In this document: one piece after another, positions 15,757-22,735 of the stretch
Layout of the letters: each line of letters opens with the position of its first letter
Numbering within the stretch: position 1 is the stretch's first letter
Source of the DNA: JANMDN01 sp031376285
Lineage (GTDB): Bacteria; Actinomycetota; Thermoleophilia; Miltoncostaeales; Miltoncostaeaceae
NCBI GenBank assembly: GCA_031376285.1
Contig: JANMDN010000042.1
Span: forward strand, 1-33,346
Direction of reading: 5' to 3'
DNA length: 33,346 bases
Translations under genes and position numbers: made by a program
The notes under the pieces: generated by a model
Databases searched by the model: none
What the model was told of the DNA's origin: nothing
Seen by the model: the letters and a program-made list of their open reading frames with translations, nothing else

Positions 15757-16132
15757 GTTGCGGACCCTCGGCCGTGCTCGCGTATCTCCGCGACGAGCCC
15801 GGTGCCGACCTGGTCGAGCAGGCGATCGCCCGTGGGGCGGCTCTCAGCACCGTCAACCTCTTTGAAGTCTGCGCGAAGCTGAACGAGCATGGCGTCGCCG
15901 CCACGCAGGTGACCGAGACGATCGAAGATCCCGACCTCGTGATCGAGCCCTTCCTTCGGGAGGATGCAGAACGAGCGGGCGGATGGCGCGCTCTGACGCG
16001 CGACCTTGGTCTCAGCCTCGGCGACCGGGCGTGCCTGGCGCTCGCCCACAGGCTTGACGTCCCTGCGCTCACGACTGACCGAGCCTGGGCGGGCTCCAAC
16101 TCAGTGTCCAGGTCGACGTGATGTCGCGTTAG
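15757..16132 (+). pseudogene. PIN-domain toxin (VapC) broken by two single-base frameshifts
   Basis: The middle frame (15774-16075) reads AVLAYLRDEPGADLVEQAI, then STVNLFEVCAKL, LSLGDRACLALAHRLDVPALTTDRAWA, a typical VapC with the Glu and the two C-terminal Asp residues. The first catalytic Asp is missing from that frame but appears one frame over: GTT GCG GAC at 15757-15765, then CC, then TCG GCC GTG. At the 3' end the frame gives a poor tail, while shifting after TGGGCGGG yields LQLSVQVDVMSR and a TAG at 16130, the expected ending of this family. Two one-base losses explain both ends. The gene is therefore inactive, or the sequence has two indel errors. Confidence 0.65.
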
Positions 16133-16296
16133 GACGTGTGCCAACGATCAAGGAGCCGCGGCTCTCCAGCGCTTCTTCGCCTGACCGCGACCCCAGTTTC
16201 CGCCAGTTGATCGCGCGACCGTTCGATATTGAACTGGCACACAGTTGACGCGATTGCGTGTGCCTCTCGACGCAAGTCGCCTGCTTGAGTACTCCC

Positions 16297-16707
16297 ATGA
16301 GCAGCGCCATCCCAAACCAGACGTACGCTGATGAGTTGTACGGCGGGCCGGGCGGACGCCGCACACCCCACAAGCGGGATGCGTCCGCCCTCGCCGCGCT
16401 CCACGCGGGCCTTCGGACAGGTCTTGCCAACCTGAATCGACGTCTCAGTAGCGACGGTGCGGAGGTCGTCGCCTATTCAACCTGGTTCGACGACGGGCTC
16501 GGGAAGGACGTCATCGTCCTCCTCTGGCGGACGCCGCCCGCGGCCGTTGTGCGCGACGACGCGGCGGTCCGCCGCTACATGGAGGCAACTGACGAGGAGC
16601 TCGCCCTGATCGATTCGGCCTTCATCGCTCACCAACTGCTCGGTCCAGGAAGAGCGAACGAGCGGCCGAAGGGCGTCGACTGGATCGAGGTGGACCGGCA
16701 CGCCTAA
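16297..16707 (+). CDS. Hypothetical protein, 136 residues
   Basis: I do not recognise this protein. From ATG 16297 it starts MSSAIPNQTYADELYGGPGG, followed by a helix (ALAALHAGLRTGLANLNRRL), a beta-like stretch EVVAYSTWFDDGLGKDVIVLLW, and an acidic helix DDAAVRRYMEATDEELALID. It has no signal peptide, membrane segment or metal motif. The frame opens further upstream at 16258 with a Cys-containing lead that looks less protein-like. Codon use is like the neighbours, so it is probably real. It lies alone between a broken toxin gene and tRNA-derived integration scars, so it may be cargo of an old mobile element. Confidence 0.5.
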   Translation: MSSAIPNQTYADELYGGPGGRRTPHKRDASALAALHAGLRTGLANLNRRLSSDGAEVVAYSTWFDDGLGKDVIVLLWRTPPAAVVRDDAAVRRYMEATDEELALIDSAFIAHQLLGPGRANERPKGVDWIEVDRHA

Positions 16708-16818
16708 CGGTGCACAGGCGCGGTTAGGTCGCGCAATCGTTCCAGCGGGAGCCTGACCCGACCCGGATGTGTCCGGCCCCGCAAGTCGAACTCCTACGAG
16801 AGCCAGTCAGTCGCAGTT

Positions 16819-16877
16819 AGGAAACCATTCTCTGGCAGTGGGCAGTCTGGGGCTCGAACCCAGGATCTTGGGATCAA
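16819..16877 (-). repeat. tRNA-Lys 3'-half fragment, copy A (attachment-site scar)
   Basis: Read on the minus strand, this holds a T-arm and acceptor 3' half (CCTGGGTTCGAGCCCCAG followed by ACTGCCCA) and ends in a flank shared with copy B. About 54 of 60 positions match copy B. There is no matching tRNA 5' half, so it is not a gene; the anticodon region has diverged. Confidence 0.65.
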
Positions 16878-17094
16878 GCGTCCCAGGCTCAGCGGCGATT
16901 CCCCCGTCTGCGCGCGCCCGCCAGTCGGCCCATGGGAGTCGACCCCCTTGGCAGCAAGCCATTCACTCCGGAGCAGTCTGACGCCCGGGCAGGTACCCAA
17001 GAGGTCCCCGTCAGACCCCCGTTGCCACTTTTGTTGCCACCCTGTCCTCTAGAGATGACAAAAGACGGCCCCAGAAGGGCAACTGATCCCATTC

Positions 17095-17153
17095 AGGAAG
17101 CCATTCTCCGGCAGTGGGCCGTCTGGGGCTCGAACCCAGGACCTTGGGATTAA
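17095..17153 (-). repeat. tRNA-Lys 3'-half fragment, copy B (attachment-site scar)
   Basis: On the minus strand this reads from an ACTTTTAATCCC anticodon arm (TTT anticodon, Lys) through CCTGGGTTCGAGCCCCAG to GACGGCCCA, the 3' half of a tRNA-Lys. The sequence beyond the anticodon (17154 onward) does not form a 5' half. Just upstream on the plus strand lies a direct repeat TTGCCAC-TTTTG-TTGCCAC (17022-17040), of the sort found as integrase arm sites. Integrases commonly use tRNA 3' halves as attachment cores. Confidence 0.7.
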
Positions 17154-17174
17154 AAGTCGCAACCGGGCGCCTCG

Positions 17175-17495
17175 GCCTGTCTCGGTTGGCCGGCGCTGAT
17201 GGGCTACATCCGGATCGTGACCCACCCCGCGATCCTCCCGCGGCCGTTGCCGCCGGCCGAGGCAATCGCGAACGTAACCGCACTGGTGTCGCGCTCAAAC
17301 ATACGTACACCCGGCGAAGGCGAACGTTTTTGGGACGTCCTTTGCTCCGGCCCAACAAAGCGACTTCGGGGAAACGCCGTCCCGGACAGCCATCTCGTTG
17401 CGCTGATGCGAGAGCATGGCGTGAGCACGATCTACACGCGCGACGGCGACTTCCGGCGATTCGAAGGCATCCGCGTAGAAAACCCGTTCACCTAG
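17175..17495 (+). pseudogene. PIN-domain toxin (VapC) lacking its N-terminal half
   Basis: From LGWPALMGYIRIVTHP the frame matches the second half of VapC toxins: PLPPAEAIANVTALV, GERFWDVL, NAVPDSHLVALMREHGVSTIYT and DGDFRRFEGIRVENPF before the TAG. The acidic residues of the C-terminal active site (Asp in VPDSHL, and DGDF) are present. The N-terminal strand with the first catalytic Asp, about 55-60 residues, is absent. The match begins about 20 bases after tRNA fragment B, and an in-frame TAA at 17151 closes the frame. The break is most simply a deletion or integration event at the tRNA-derived site. Confidence 0.7.
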
Positions 17496-17923
17496 CAGCG
17501 GAATTCACAACGCGTGGTGATCCTGCGACTTCACGGGACTCGGCGGGTGGTTCATCACCGCACCGAGACCTCGAGGTTGCCGTGTGCGTACAAGGAAGGA
17601 ACTCGCCTCCTCGTCCGGCTTTCAGGCGGAGATTTAGACAGCATCCACCCTCCCAAACTTATCCTTCACCGGCCTTGGGGCGTTCATGCCCTGTCGGCTG
17701 ACAACTGGCCGCCATCGCGCCAGGGCTAAGCGGCGGAACGGCAGCGAGCGTCATTCGCGCCGGACTGAGGGCTCCATCAGATAAAGTGCGTCCACGGCGC
17801 TCGGGGTGCCTCCGGTCCGCGGAAAGGGCGAAGCCCACCCACTTGTGGGGCTTGATCGGTGGCGGTTCACTTTCCTCTCCGGTCCTCGGCATGCGGACGC
17901 CAGGCGCATCGGAAGGGGCCGTC
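17496..17923. other. Intergenic region, no gene seen
   Basis: 428 bp between the VapC remnant and the ankyrin gene. Short open frames here have no protein-like features. A GATAAAGT at 17779-17786 could be part of a promoter for the ankyrin gene. Confidence 0.4.
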
Positions 17924-19441
17924 ATGGCGATCTGTGAGCTTCCCGAGAATCCCGATCTTGAGCACCTGAGAAACCAGGCCAAGGCGTTGCAGCGCGCCGT
18001 GCGCGCCGGCACTGAGGAGGCGCAGGCGCTCGTCGCGGAGTTCCACCCGCGCCTGAGCCAGGTCTCCCGGGAGGCGGGCGGGTTGGCACGGTTCTCGCGG
18101 GCCGATGCGCAGTTGGTGATCGCGCGCCGCTATGGCTTGGCGAGTTGGTCGGCACTTCGCGAGCACCTGGCCCGGGTGGCCGAGCACACCCGCCACCCTC
18201 ACCGCGACCCGGGCGGAGGCTCGCCCGACGAGCAGGGTGTTGCCGATGCGTTCTTGCGGCTTGCGTGCCTTACCTACGGAAACGACGACGTGGCCCACCG
18301 GGATCGCGCTCGCGCGATGCTCGACGCCGACCCGGGCATTGGGACCGCCAGCATCCACACGATGGCTGCAGTTGGTGAGGTGGCCGCGGTCGCCGAACTC
18401 CTCGCCACAGCTCCCGCCCAAGCGGCACGCCAGGGCGGGCCACATGGTTGGGAACCACTCCTCTATGCCGCCTACTCGCGCCTTGACAGCACTCGCCCGG
18501 GCCACTCGACACTGGAGGTGGCCCGGCTGCTCCTGGCGCATGGCGCCGACCCGAACGCCGGGTACCTCTGGAATGGCCTGTATCCGTTCACCGCCCTGAC
18601 CGGTGCGTTCGGTGAGGGCGAGAAGGGGCCGATCCGCCAGCCTCGCCACCAGCACAGCACCGCCTTCGCGCGGCTCCTGCTTGATGCGGGCGCAGACCCA
18701 AACGACAGCCAAGCCCTCTACAACAGGCAGTTCCTGCCCGACGACAGCCACCTCGCCCTGTTGTTCGAGTACGGGCTGGGAACGGGCTCGGGCGGCCCTT
18801 GGCACCAGCGCTTCGCGGCCAACCACCCCTCCCCGGCCGAGCTGATGCGCGACCAACTCGAGTGGGCCGCTGAGCGCAACCTCCCCGAGCGTGTCCGCCT
18901 GATGCTCACAAGCGGCGTCGATCCAGACATGCGCGCCGCGCCGCGCGGGTCCGGCGGCACCGCCTGCGCGGTCGCTCTGCGCGCTGGTAACACCGAGGTC
19001 GCCCAGATACTCGTGGCAGCGGGCGCCGATCCCGTCGCGCTCGACCCGACACACGCCCTGCGCGCCGCGCTCATGGCCGCCGACCAGGCAGGAGTGCGCC
19101 AGCTCGTGTCCACCGACCCAGCCCTCCTCCCCAGGTTGATCGAACACGAACCCGATCTCGTCATCCGGGCCGCCGAGGTCGGGCGACTCGACGCGGTCCG
19201 GATGATGGTGGACGCTGGATTCGACGTCAACGTCCGGCGCCGGGTGACCGCCCTGCATGAGGCCGCCGGCAACGGCGACCTGGCCATGGTCGAGCTGCTC
19301 CTCAAGCTCGGTGCCGATCCCAGCATCCCTGACAGCGAACACCACGCCACCCCGCTCAGCTGGGCCAAGTACGGCGAACACCACGACGTCGCCCGCCACC
19401 TCGCGACCCACCGCACCGACGACCCGGCAACCGGAGCTTGA
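17924..19441 (+). CDS. Ankyrin-repeat protein
   Basis: 505 residues from ATG 17924, preceded by GGAAGGGG (17911-17918), a good ribosome site. The N-terminal part (LPENPDLEHLRNQAKALQRA, then LVIARRYGLASWSALREHL) is the lead-in found in a family of bacterial ankyrin proteins. Ankyrin signatures follow: LLLAHGADPNAG, LLLDAGADPNDS, MLTSGVDPDMRA, ILVAAGADPVAL, MMVDAGFDVNVR and LLKLGADPSIPD. Such proteins bind other proteins; no enzyme domain is seen and there is no signal peptide. The frame stays open upstream to 17786 but without similarity. The neighbours give no hint of a partner. Confidence 0.85.
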   Translation: MAICELPENPDLEHLRNQAKALQRAVRAGTEEAQALVAEFHPRLSQVSREAGGLARFSRADAQLVIARRYGLASWSALREHLARVAEHTRHPHRDPGGGSPDEQGVADAFLRLACLTYGNDDVAHRDRARAMLDADPGIGTASIHTMAAVGEVAAVAELLATAPAQAARQGGPHGWEPLLYAAYSRLDSTRPGHSTLEVARLLLAHGADPNAGYLWNGLYPFTALTGAFGEGEKGPIRQPRHQHSTAFARLLLDAGADPNDSQALYNRQFLPDDSHLALLFEYGLGTGSGGPWHQRFAANHPSPAELMRDQLEWAAERNLPERVRLMLTSGVDPDMRAAPRGSGGTACAVALRAGNTEVAQILVAAGADPVALDPTHALRAALMAADQAGVRQLVSTDPALLPRLIEHEPDLVIRAAEVGRLDAVRMMVDAGFDVNVRRRVTALHEAAGNGDLAMVELLLKLGADPSIPDSEHHATPLSWAKYGEHHDVARHLATHRTDDPATGA

Positions 19442-19471
19442 CGAGCGGGTCTTCGAAACTGGCCCGCCTGG

Positions 19472-19484
19472 TAGCTTTGGGTCG
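19472..19484 (+). promoter_or_regulatory. Leaderless -10 box of the SnoaL-like gene
   Basis: TAGCTT (19472-19477), seven bases, then ATG 19485. The promoter is intact although the gene is interrupted. Confidence 0.4.
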
Positions 19485-19889
19485 ATGAGCGTCGCTCAGA
19501 TCTGCTCCGCGTACGAGGCGTTCGTCGTCGGTGAAATCGACCCGCTCGTCGCGATGCTCGACCCGCAGCTTGAGTGGCGCGGGCGGCGACGCCTTCCACG
19601 GTTCTGGTTGCCGCGGCCGTCCTGACACGGCCCCTACGAGGCCCGTGAGGTTCTCGAACAGACGGTCCACGTCGCGCGCATGCGCGGAGACCGCGACGGC
19701 CGCGTCGAGGCTGTTGAGCAGCACGGCGCTCGCGTCGTTGTTGCCTTCTCTTGGGCCGACAAGCGCGACAAGCGCCACCACTGGGCGCACGTCCTCACGC
19801 TGCGAGACGAGAAGATCGTCGACATGCAAGACAGCGCGAACCCCAAACGAGCCGCAGCACTCAACCGGCTTCGCGCCACCTTCAGCTGA
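19485..19889 (+). pseudogene. SnoaL-like (NTF2-fold) protein interrupted by an in-frame UGA
   Basis: One frame covers the whole gene. It starts MSVAQICSAYEAFVVGEIDPLVAMLDPQLEWRG in short order, reaches a TGA at 19623, and continues in frame with HGPYEAREVLEQTV, VEQHGARVVVAFSW, HHWAHVLTLRDEKIVDMQD to a TGA at 19887. Together this is a complete small SnoaL-like/NTF2-fold protein of about 134 residues. In relatives the position before 'HG' is commonly Cys or Arg (CHG, CRG), so the simplest reading is TGC changed to TGA. Function of the fold is varied (enzymes or binding proteins). Readthrough or recoding is possible but unsupported; no selenocysteine machinery is in the window. Confidence 0.7.
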
Positions 19890-19947
19890 CCATTCCCCGA
19901 TCCGGGCTTGAGAGCGGCGGCAGGGAGGTAGATTCCCGCCGCTCGTC

Positions 19948-19981
19948 ATTCCCGTACCGTATCTTGATACGGTACGGGAAT
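19948..19981. promoter_or_regulatory. Perfect 34-bp palindromic operator overlapping promoter and start of the TetR gene
   Basis: Arms ATTCCCGTACCGTATC and GATACGGTACGGGAAT are exact inverted copies of 16 bp, separated by TT. The right arm contains TACGGT (19968-19973), a -10 box six bases before the ATG at 19980, and the first two bases of that ATG. Binding of the regulator would block its own promoter, so strict autorepression is expected. Confidence 0.8.
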
Positions 19982-20639
19982 GAGTGATCTCGATTCTCGT
20001 CGCACTCGCCGCGCGGGCGGTGCCAAACGGGCGCTCGTGCTCGACCAGGTGTTCGCGGTGCTCGCTGACCGCGGCTACGCCGGCACCCGGTTTGTCGACG
20101 TATCTGAGGCGTCAGGGGTGGCGGTAAGCACCTTGCAGGGCTATTTCGGTTCGCGCGAGGACATGCTGATCGAGGCAATGAGGCATGCCACGTCCGTCGC
20201 CGTAGCTGACATGAATGAGTTTGCGGCACGGTTCGACGACGATCCGTGGCAGCAGTTGGTTGCGATGGTCGATCGAGGTCTCTTCACGAGCGTCGTCATC
20301 TGGCGGTTTCTCATGGAGTTCTGGACCGCCGCGGCCCATGACCGCGAGTTGCGGGAACTTGCCGCCGCAGGGGCGGAGCAGTACCGGGAACCGTTCACTC
20401 GTGCGGTGCGGCGCGGCATTGAGAGTGGCGCGTTCACCCCGCGCTTCGACACCAGCGCGATCGTCGAGGTCGTCGTGGCAAACATCGTCGGCCTGCTCTA
20501 CCCGGTCGTCCTCGGCCACCTGGTACCACAGGACACGGGCTATCGCGATGTCGTTCTCGCTCAGCTCGCCTTCGCGCTCACGACAAGCACAGACGACGCG
20601 TCCGGCAGTCGGCCGACGCCCATCACACAAGAAAGGTGA
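19980..20639 (+). CDS. TetR-family transcriptional regulator
   Basis: 219 residues. The N-terminal helix-turn-helix (about 18-64) shows ALVLDQVFAVLADRGYAGTRF and VSEASGVAVSTLQGYFGSREDML, the TetR pattern. The C-terminal ligand domain is helical and has no assigned ligand. The start codon lies in the palindromic operator, and the mRNA is probably leaderless. Seven bases after its stop is the RidA-family gene, so the two form an operon probably controlled by this repressor. Confidence 0.9.
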   Translation: MSDLDSRRTRRAGGAKRALVLDQVFAVLADRGYAGTRFVDVSEASGVAVSTLQGYFGSREDMLIEAMRHATSVAVADMNEFAARFDDDPWQQLVAMVDRGLFTSVVIWRFLMEFWTAAAHDRELRELAAAGAEQYREPFTRAVRRGIESGAFTPRFDTSAIVEVVVANIVGLLYPVVLGHLVPQDTGYRDVVLAQLAFALTTSTDDASGSRPTPITQER

Positions 20640-20646
20640 CCCACCT

Positions 20647-21048
20647 ATGTCACACACCATCGTCAATCCCGACGGACTGCACAATCCGGTCCCGTTCGGC
20701 TACAGCCACACCGCCACCATCCCGGCTGGCACGGAGCTGGTGCTCGTCTCGGGTCAGTACGCATCGAACACGGACGGCGCGATTGTCTCACCTGACTTCA
20801 CCGAGCAGGTACAGCAAGCATTCCGCAACCTGGGCGTCGCCCTAGACGCCCACGGGCTCGACCTCAGCCATGTCGTCCAGCTCAGGACGTACGTGGTGAA
20901 CCTCGACTTCGACAAGCTCGGCGCAATCGGCCAGGCCGTAGGGAGGAGTTGCGGCGACAACCCTCCCACGCAAACAGTCATCGGGGTCGCCGGGCTGGCT
21001 ATGCCCGACATCCTGTTCGAGGTGGAAGCCGTCGCCGCCCGGACCTGA
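20647..21048 (+). CDS. RidA-family (YjgF/UK114) protein without the catalytic Arg
   Basis: 133 residues with the RidA fold: ELVLVSGQYASNTDGAIVSPDFTEQVQQAFRNL, DLSHVVQLRTYVVNLDFDKL and TVIGVAGLAMPDILFEVEAVA. Enamine/imine deaminase RidA proteins have an Arg in a P-x-R-[ST] motif before the last strands; here that motif reads PTQT, with Gln109. Without that Arg the deaminase reaction is not expected, as in the Rid subfamilies lacking it. It may bind or act on another small molecule. AAGGTG ten bases before the ATG serves as ribosome site. It is co-transcribed with the TetR gene, hinting at a common substrate or inducer. Confidence 0.88.
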   Translation: MSHTIVNPDGLHNPVPFGYSHTATIPAGTELVLVSGQYASNTDGAIVSPDFTEQVQQAFRNLGVALDAHGLDLSHVVQLRTYVVNLDFDKLGAIGQAVGRSCGDNPPTQTVIGVAGLAMPDILFEVEAVAART

Positions 21049-21069
21049 CAGGCAGGTTGGGGATTTCCG

Positions 21070-21555
21070 ATGCTCAGGATGGTGACAATCGGCGTCTATG
21101 GCTTCGACGGCGAGTCCTTCCTGCAACGACTGCGGGAGGCAAACGTCCGTCTGCTGCTCGACCTACGCCAGCGCCGCGGTGTCCGCGGACCCGAGTACGC
21201 GTGGGCGAACTCGCGCCGGCTGCAAGCGGCCCTCGCCGATGCCCGGATCGCCTACAAGCACCATCCTGAGCTCGCCCCAACCACCGAACTACGCCAACTC
21301 CAGTACGCCGAGGATGACCGCCGCGGGGTCGGCAAGCGCTCGCGCCGCGAGCTGGCTGCCGAGTACACCCGCCGCTACACCACCGAGATCCTCGACCGCG
21401 CCGACCTCACGCCGATCGTGTCGGCCCTGTCGAGCGGTGGGATCGCAGCGCTGCTTTGTGTCGAGCGCGACCCTGAGGCCTGCCACCGCTCGTTGATCGC
21501 CCAGCGGTTGACCGAGCAGCACCACGTCACGATCGAGCACCTGCGCCCGTTGTGA
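21070..21555 (+). CDS. DUF488 family protein
   Basis: 161 residues. It has the DUF488 features: TIGVYGFDGESFLQRL, DLRQRRGVRG (31-40), YTTEILDR, and LLCVERDPEACHRSLIAQRL with Cys130 and Cys138-His139-Arg140. The biochemical role of the family is not established, although the C-E-x4-CHR motif looks like an active or metal site. An alternative ATG three codons in (21079) is possible. The gene is 21 bases after the RidA gene and may extend that operon. Confidence 0.88.
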   Translation: MLRMVTIGVYGFDGESFLQRLREANVRLLLDLRQRRGVRGPEYAWANSRRLQAALADARIAYKHHPELAPTTELRQLQYAEDDRRGVGKRSRRELAAEYTRRYTTEILDRADLTPIVSALSSGGIAALLCVERDPEACHRSLIAQRLTEQHHVTIEHLRPL

Positions 21556-21580
21556 CTTGCTCCGTTTGAGGGCGCTCGGT

Positions 21581-21780
21581 GAAGGCTTCGCTCCAACGCC
21601 CGCGCTCTACCAAGCGCGCCCCTGCGCGCCGGGCGTGCTTGATACCGCGGGAAAGCGCACCCTCGTCGATGTCGACGAGGGTGCCCGGCGCCCCGGCCCG
21701 GCCGCGAGCAGTGCGATCTCGGCGCCCATCAGCCCAGCGCCCACCACTCCGACGTGGTCCCATCCGTTCGCAACGCTCAT
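21581..21780 (-). pseudogene. Fragment of 3-hydroxyacyl-CoA dehydrogenase (N-terminal NAD-binding part, frameshifted)
   Basis: On the minus strand an ATG at 21780 begins MSVANGWDHVGVVGAGLMG, followed by AEIALLAAG: the Rossmann GxGxxG motif at the N-terminus of 3-hydroxyacyl-CoA dehydrogenases. The frame then shifts by one; the neighbouring frame continues with TLVDIDEGALSRGIKHARR and ARLVERGRWSE, the next elements of the same fold. Similarity stops near 21585 and the remaining two thirds of the enzyme (over 200 residues) are missing. Its 3' remnant abuts the DUF488 gene. This is a decayed fatty-acid oxidation gene. Confidence 0.7.
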
Positions 21781-21928
21781 CTGGCTGCTTTTTCCGAAGA
21801 GTGTCCGTCCGACCGCGAAGCGCTGGCCTCATGCCGCGGGCTGATCTTCGCATCCCGCTGGCCCCCGCACCGCTTCGCCGGTCCCACTCGGAGCCTTCGT
21901 CTCCCCACACGAAGGGAAACTCGGCGCG

Positions 21929-21940
21929 TAGTCTCGGCAC
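21929..21940 (+). promoter_or_regulatory. Leaderless -10 box of the Nei/Fpg operon
   Basis: TAGTCT (21929-21934), six bases, then ATG 21941. Confidence 0.5.
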
Positions 21941-22735
21941 ATGCCCGAAGGCCACACGATCCACCGCGCGGCTAGGGATCACCGCCGCGCCTTCGTCGGC
22001 CCACCCCTCGCTGTCAGCTCACCCCAGGGACGGTTCGCCGACGGTGCCAAGGAGCTTGACGGGCGCAGCCTCGTCGATATTGATGCGCACGGGAAGCACC
22101 TCTTCTATCGGTGGGAGGGTGGGCTGCTTCTGCATGTACACCTCGGCCTCTTCGGCAAGTTCCGTATCTTTAGCGGGGCGCCGCCCGAGCCGCGCGGTGC
22201 GCTTCGCCTTCGCCTCGTCGCCCCTGATGCGACGCTTGACCTGCGTGGGCCGACCGCCTGCGAGTTGATTGACGGCGCGGCGCACGAGCGACTGCTCGCG
22301 CGGCTTGGACCTGATCCACTTCGCGCCGACGCCGACCCGGAGCAGTTCTTCGCCCGAGCCCGCCGCAGCCGCGTTGCTATCGGTTCTCTGCTGATGGACC
22401 AGTCGGCGATCGCGGGCGCCGGCAATGTCTTCCGGGCCGAGGCGCTCTTCGTCTGCGGGATCGCGCCCGAGACCGAGAGTAGGTCCCTCTCGCAGGAGCA
22501 GCTCGACCTCCTTTGGGAGACGGTCACCGTGATGCTCCAGGCTGGCGTCCGTTCGGGGCGGATCGTGACGGCCGATCCGATCGAGGTCGGCACGCCGCGC
22601 AGCCAGATGCGACGCGGAGAGCGCAACTACGTCTACCGGCGGGCGACCTGTCTGCGCTGCGCGGGACCTGTCGCCAAGTACGACCTCGCCGCCCGCAACA
22701 TGTTCGCCTGCCCGGCTTGCCAGCCGACGTCGTGA
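21941..22735 (+). CDS. Fpg/Nei-family DNA glycosylase/AP lyase (Nei2-like)
   Basis: 264 residues. Pro2 and Glu3 in MPEGHTIHR are the catalytic N-terminus (Schiff-base proline). Lys52 in DAHGKHLFYRW corresponds to the conserved beta-hairpin Lys. LLMDQSAIAGAGNVFRAEALF is the helix-two-turn-helix. The C-terminal zinc finger has Cys237, 240, 257 and 260. The 'EGHTIHR' start places it nearer actinobacterial Nei2-type enzymes than Fpg (which have PELPEVE). It removes oxidised bases and cleaves the abasic strand. The stop overlaps the photolyase start (GTGA), so both repair genes are one operon. Confidence 0.92.
   Translation: MPEGHTIHRAARDHRRAFVGPPLAVSSPQGRFADGAKELDGRSLVDIDAHGKHLFYRWEGGLLLHVHLGLFGKFRIFSGAPPEPRGALRLRLVAPDATLDLRGPTACELIDGAAHERLLARLGPDPLRADADPEQFFARARRSRVAIGSLLMDQSAIAGAGNVFRAEALFVCGIAPETESRSLSQEQLDLLWETVTVMLQAGVRSGRIVTADPIEVGTPRSQMRRGERNYVYRRATCLRCAGPVAKYDLAARNMFACPACQPTS

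Noticed and set aside
16769..17153. Short frames reading GSLGLEPRILGS and RLGLEPRTLGLK
   Set aside because: These peptides are antisense translations of tRNA 3' ends, a well-known source of spurious proteins; the DNA is explained by the two tRNA-Lys fragments.
16819..17153. Complete tRNA-Lys gene
   Set aside because: Only the anticodon arm to acceptor 3' half is present in either copy; no D-arm or 5' acceptor strand follows.
17867..19411. Minus-strand open frame of 514 codons opposite the ankyrin gene
   Set aside because: The plus strand encodes clear ankyrin repeats with a ribosome site; the opposite frame is a GC-skew shadow.
19623..19647. Selenocysteine insertion at the UGA of the SnoaL-like gene
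   Set aside because: A hairpin does follow the UGA, but GC-rich DNA forms such stems easily, no sel genes are in the window, and a nonsense mutation is simpler.
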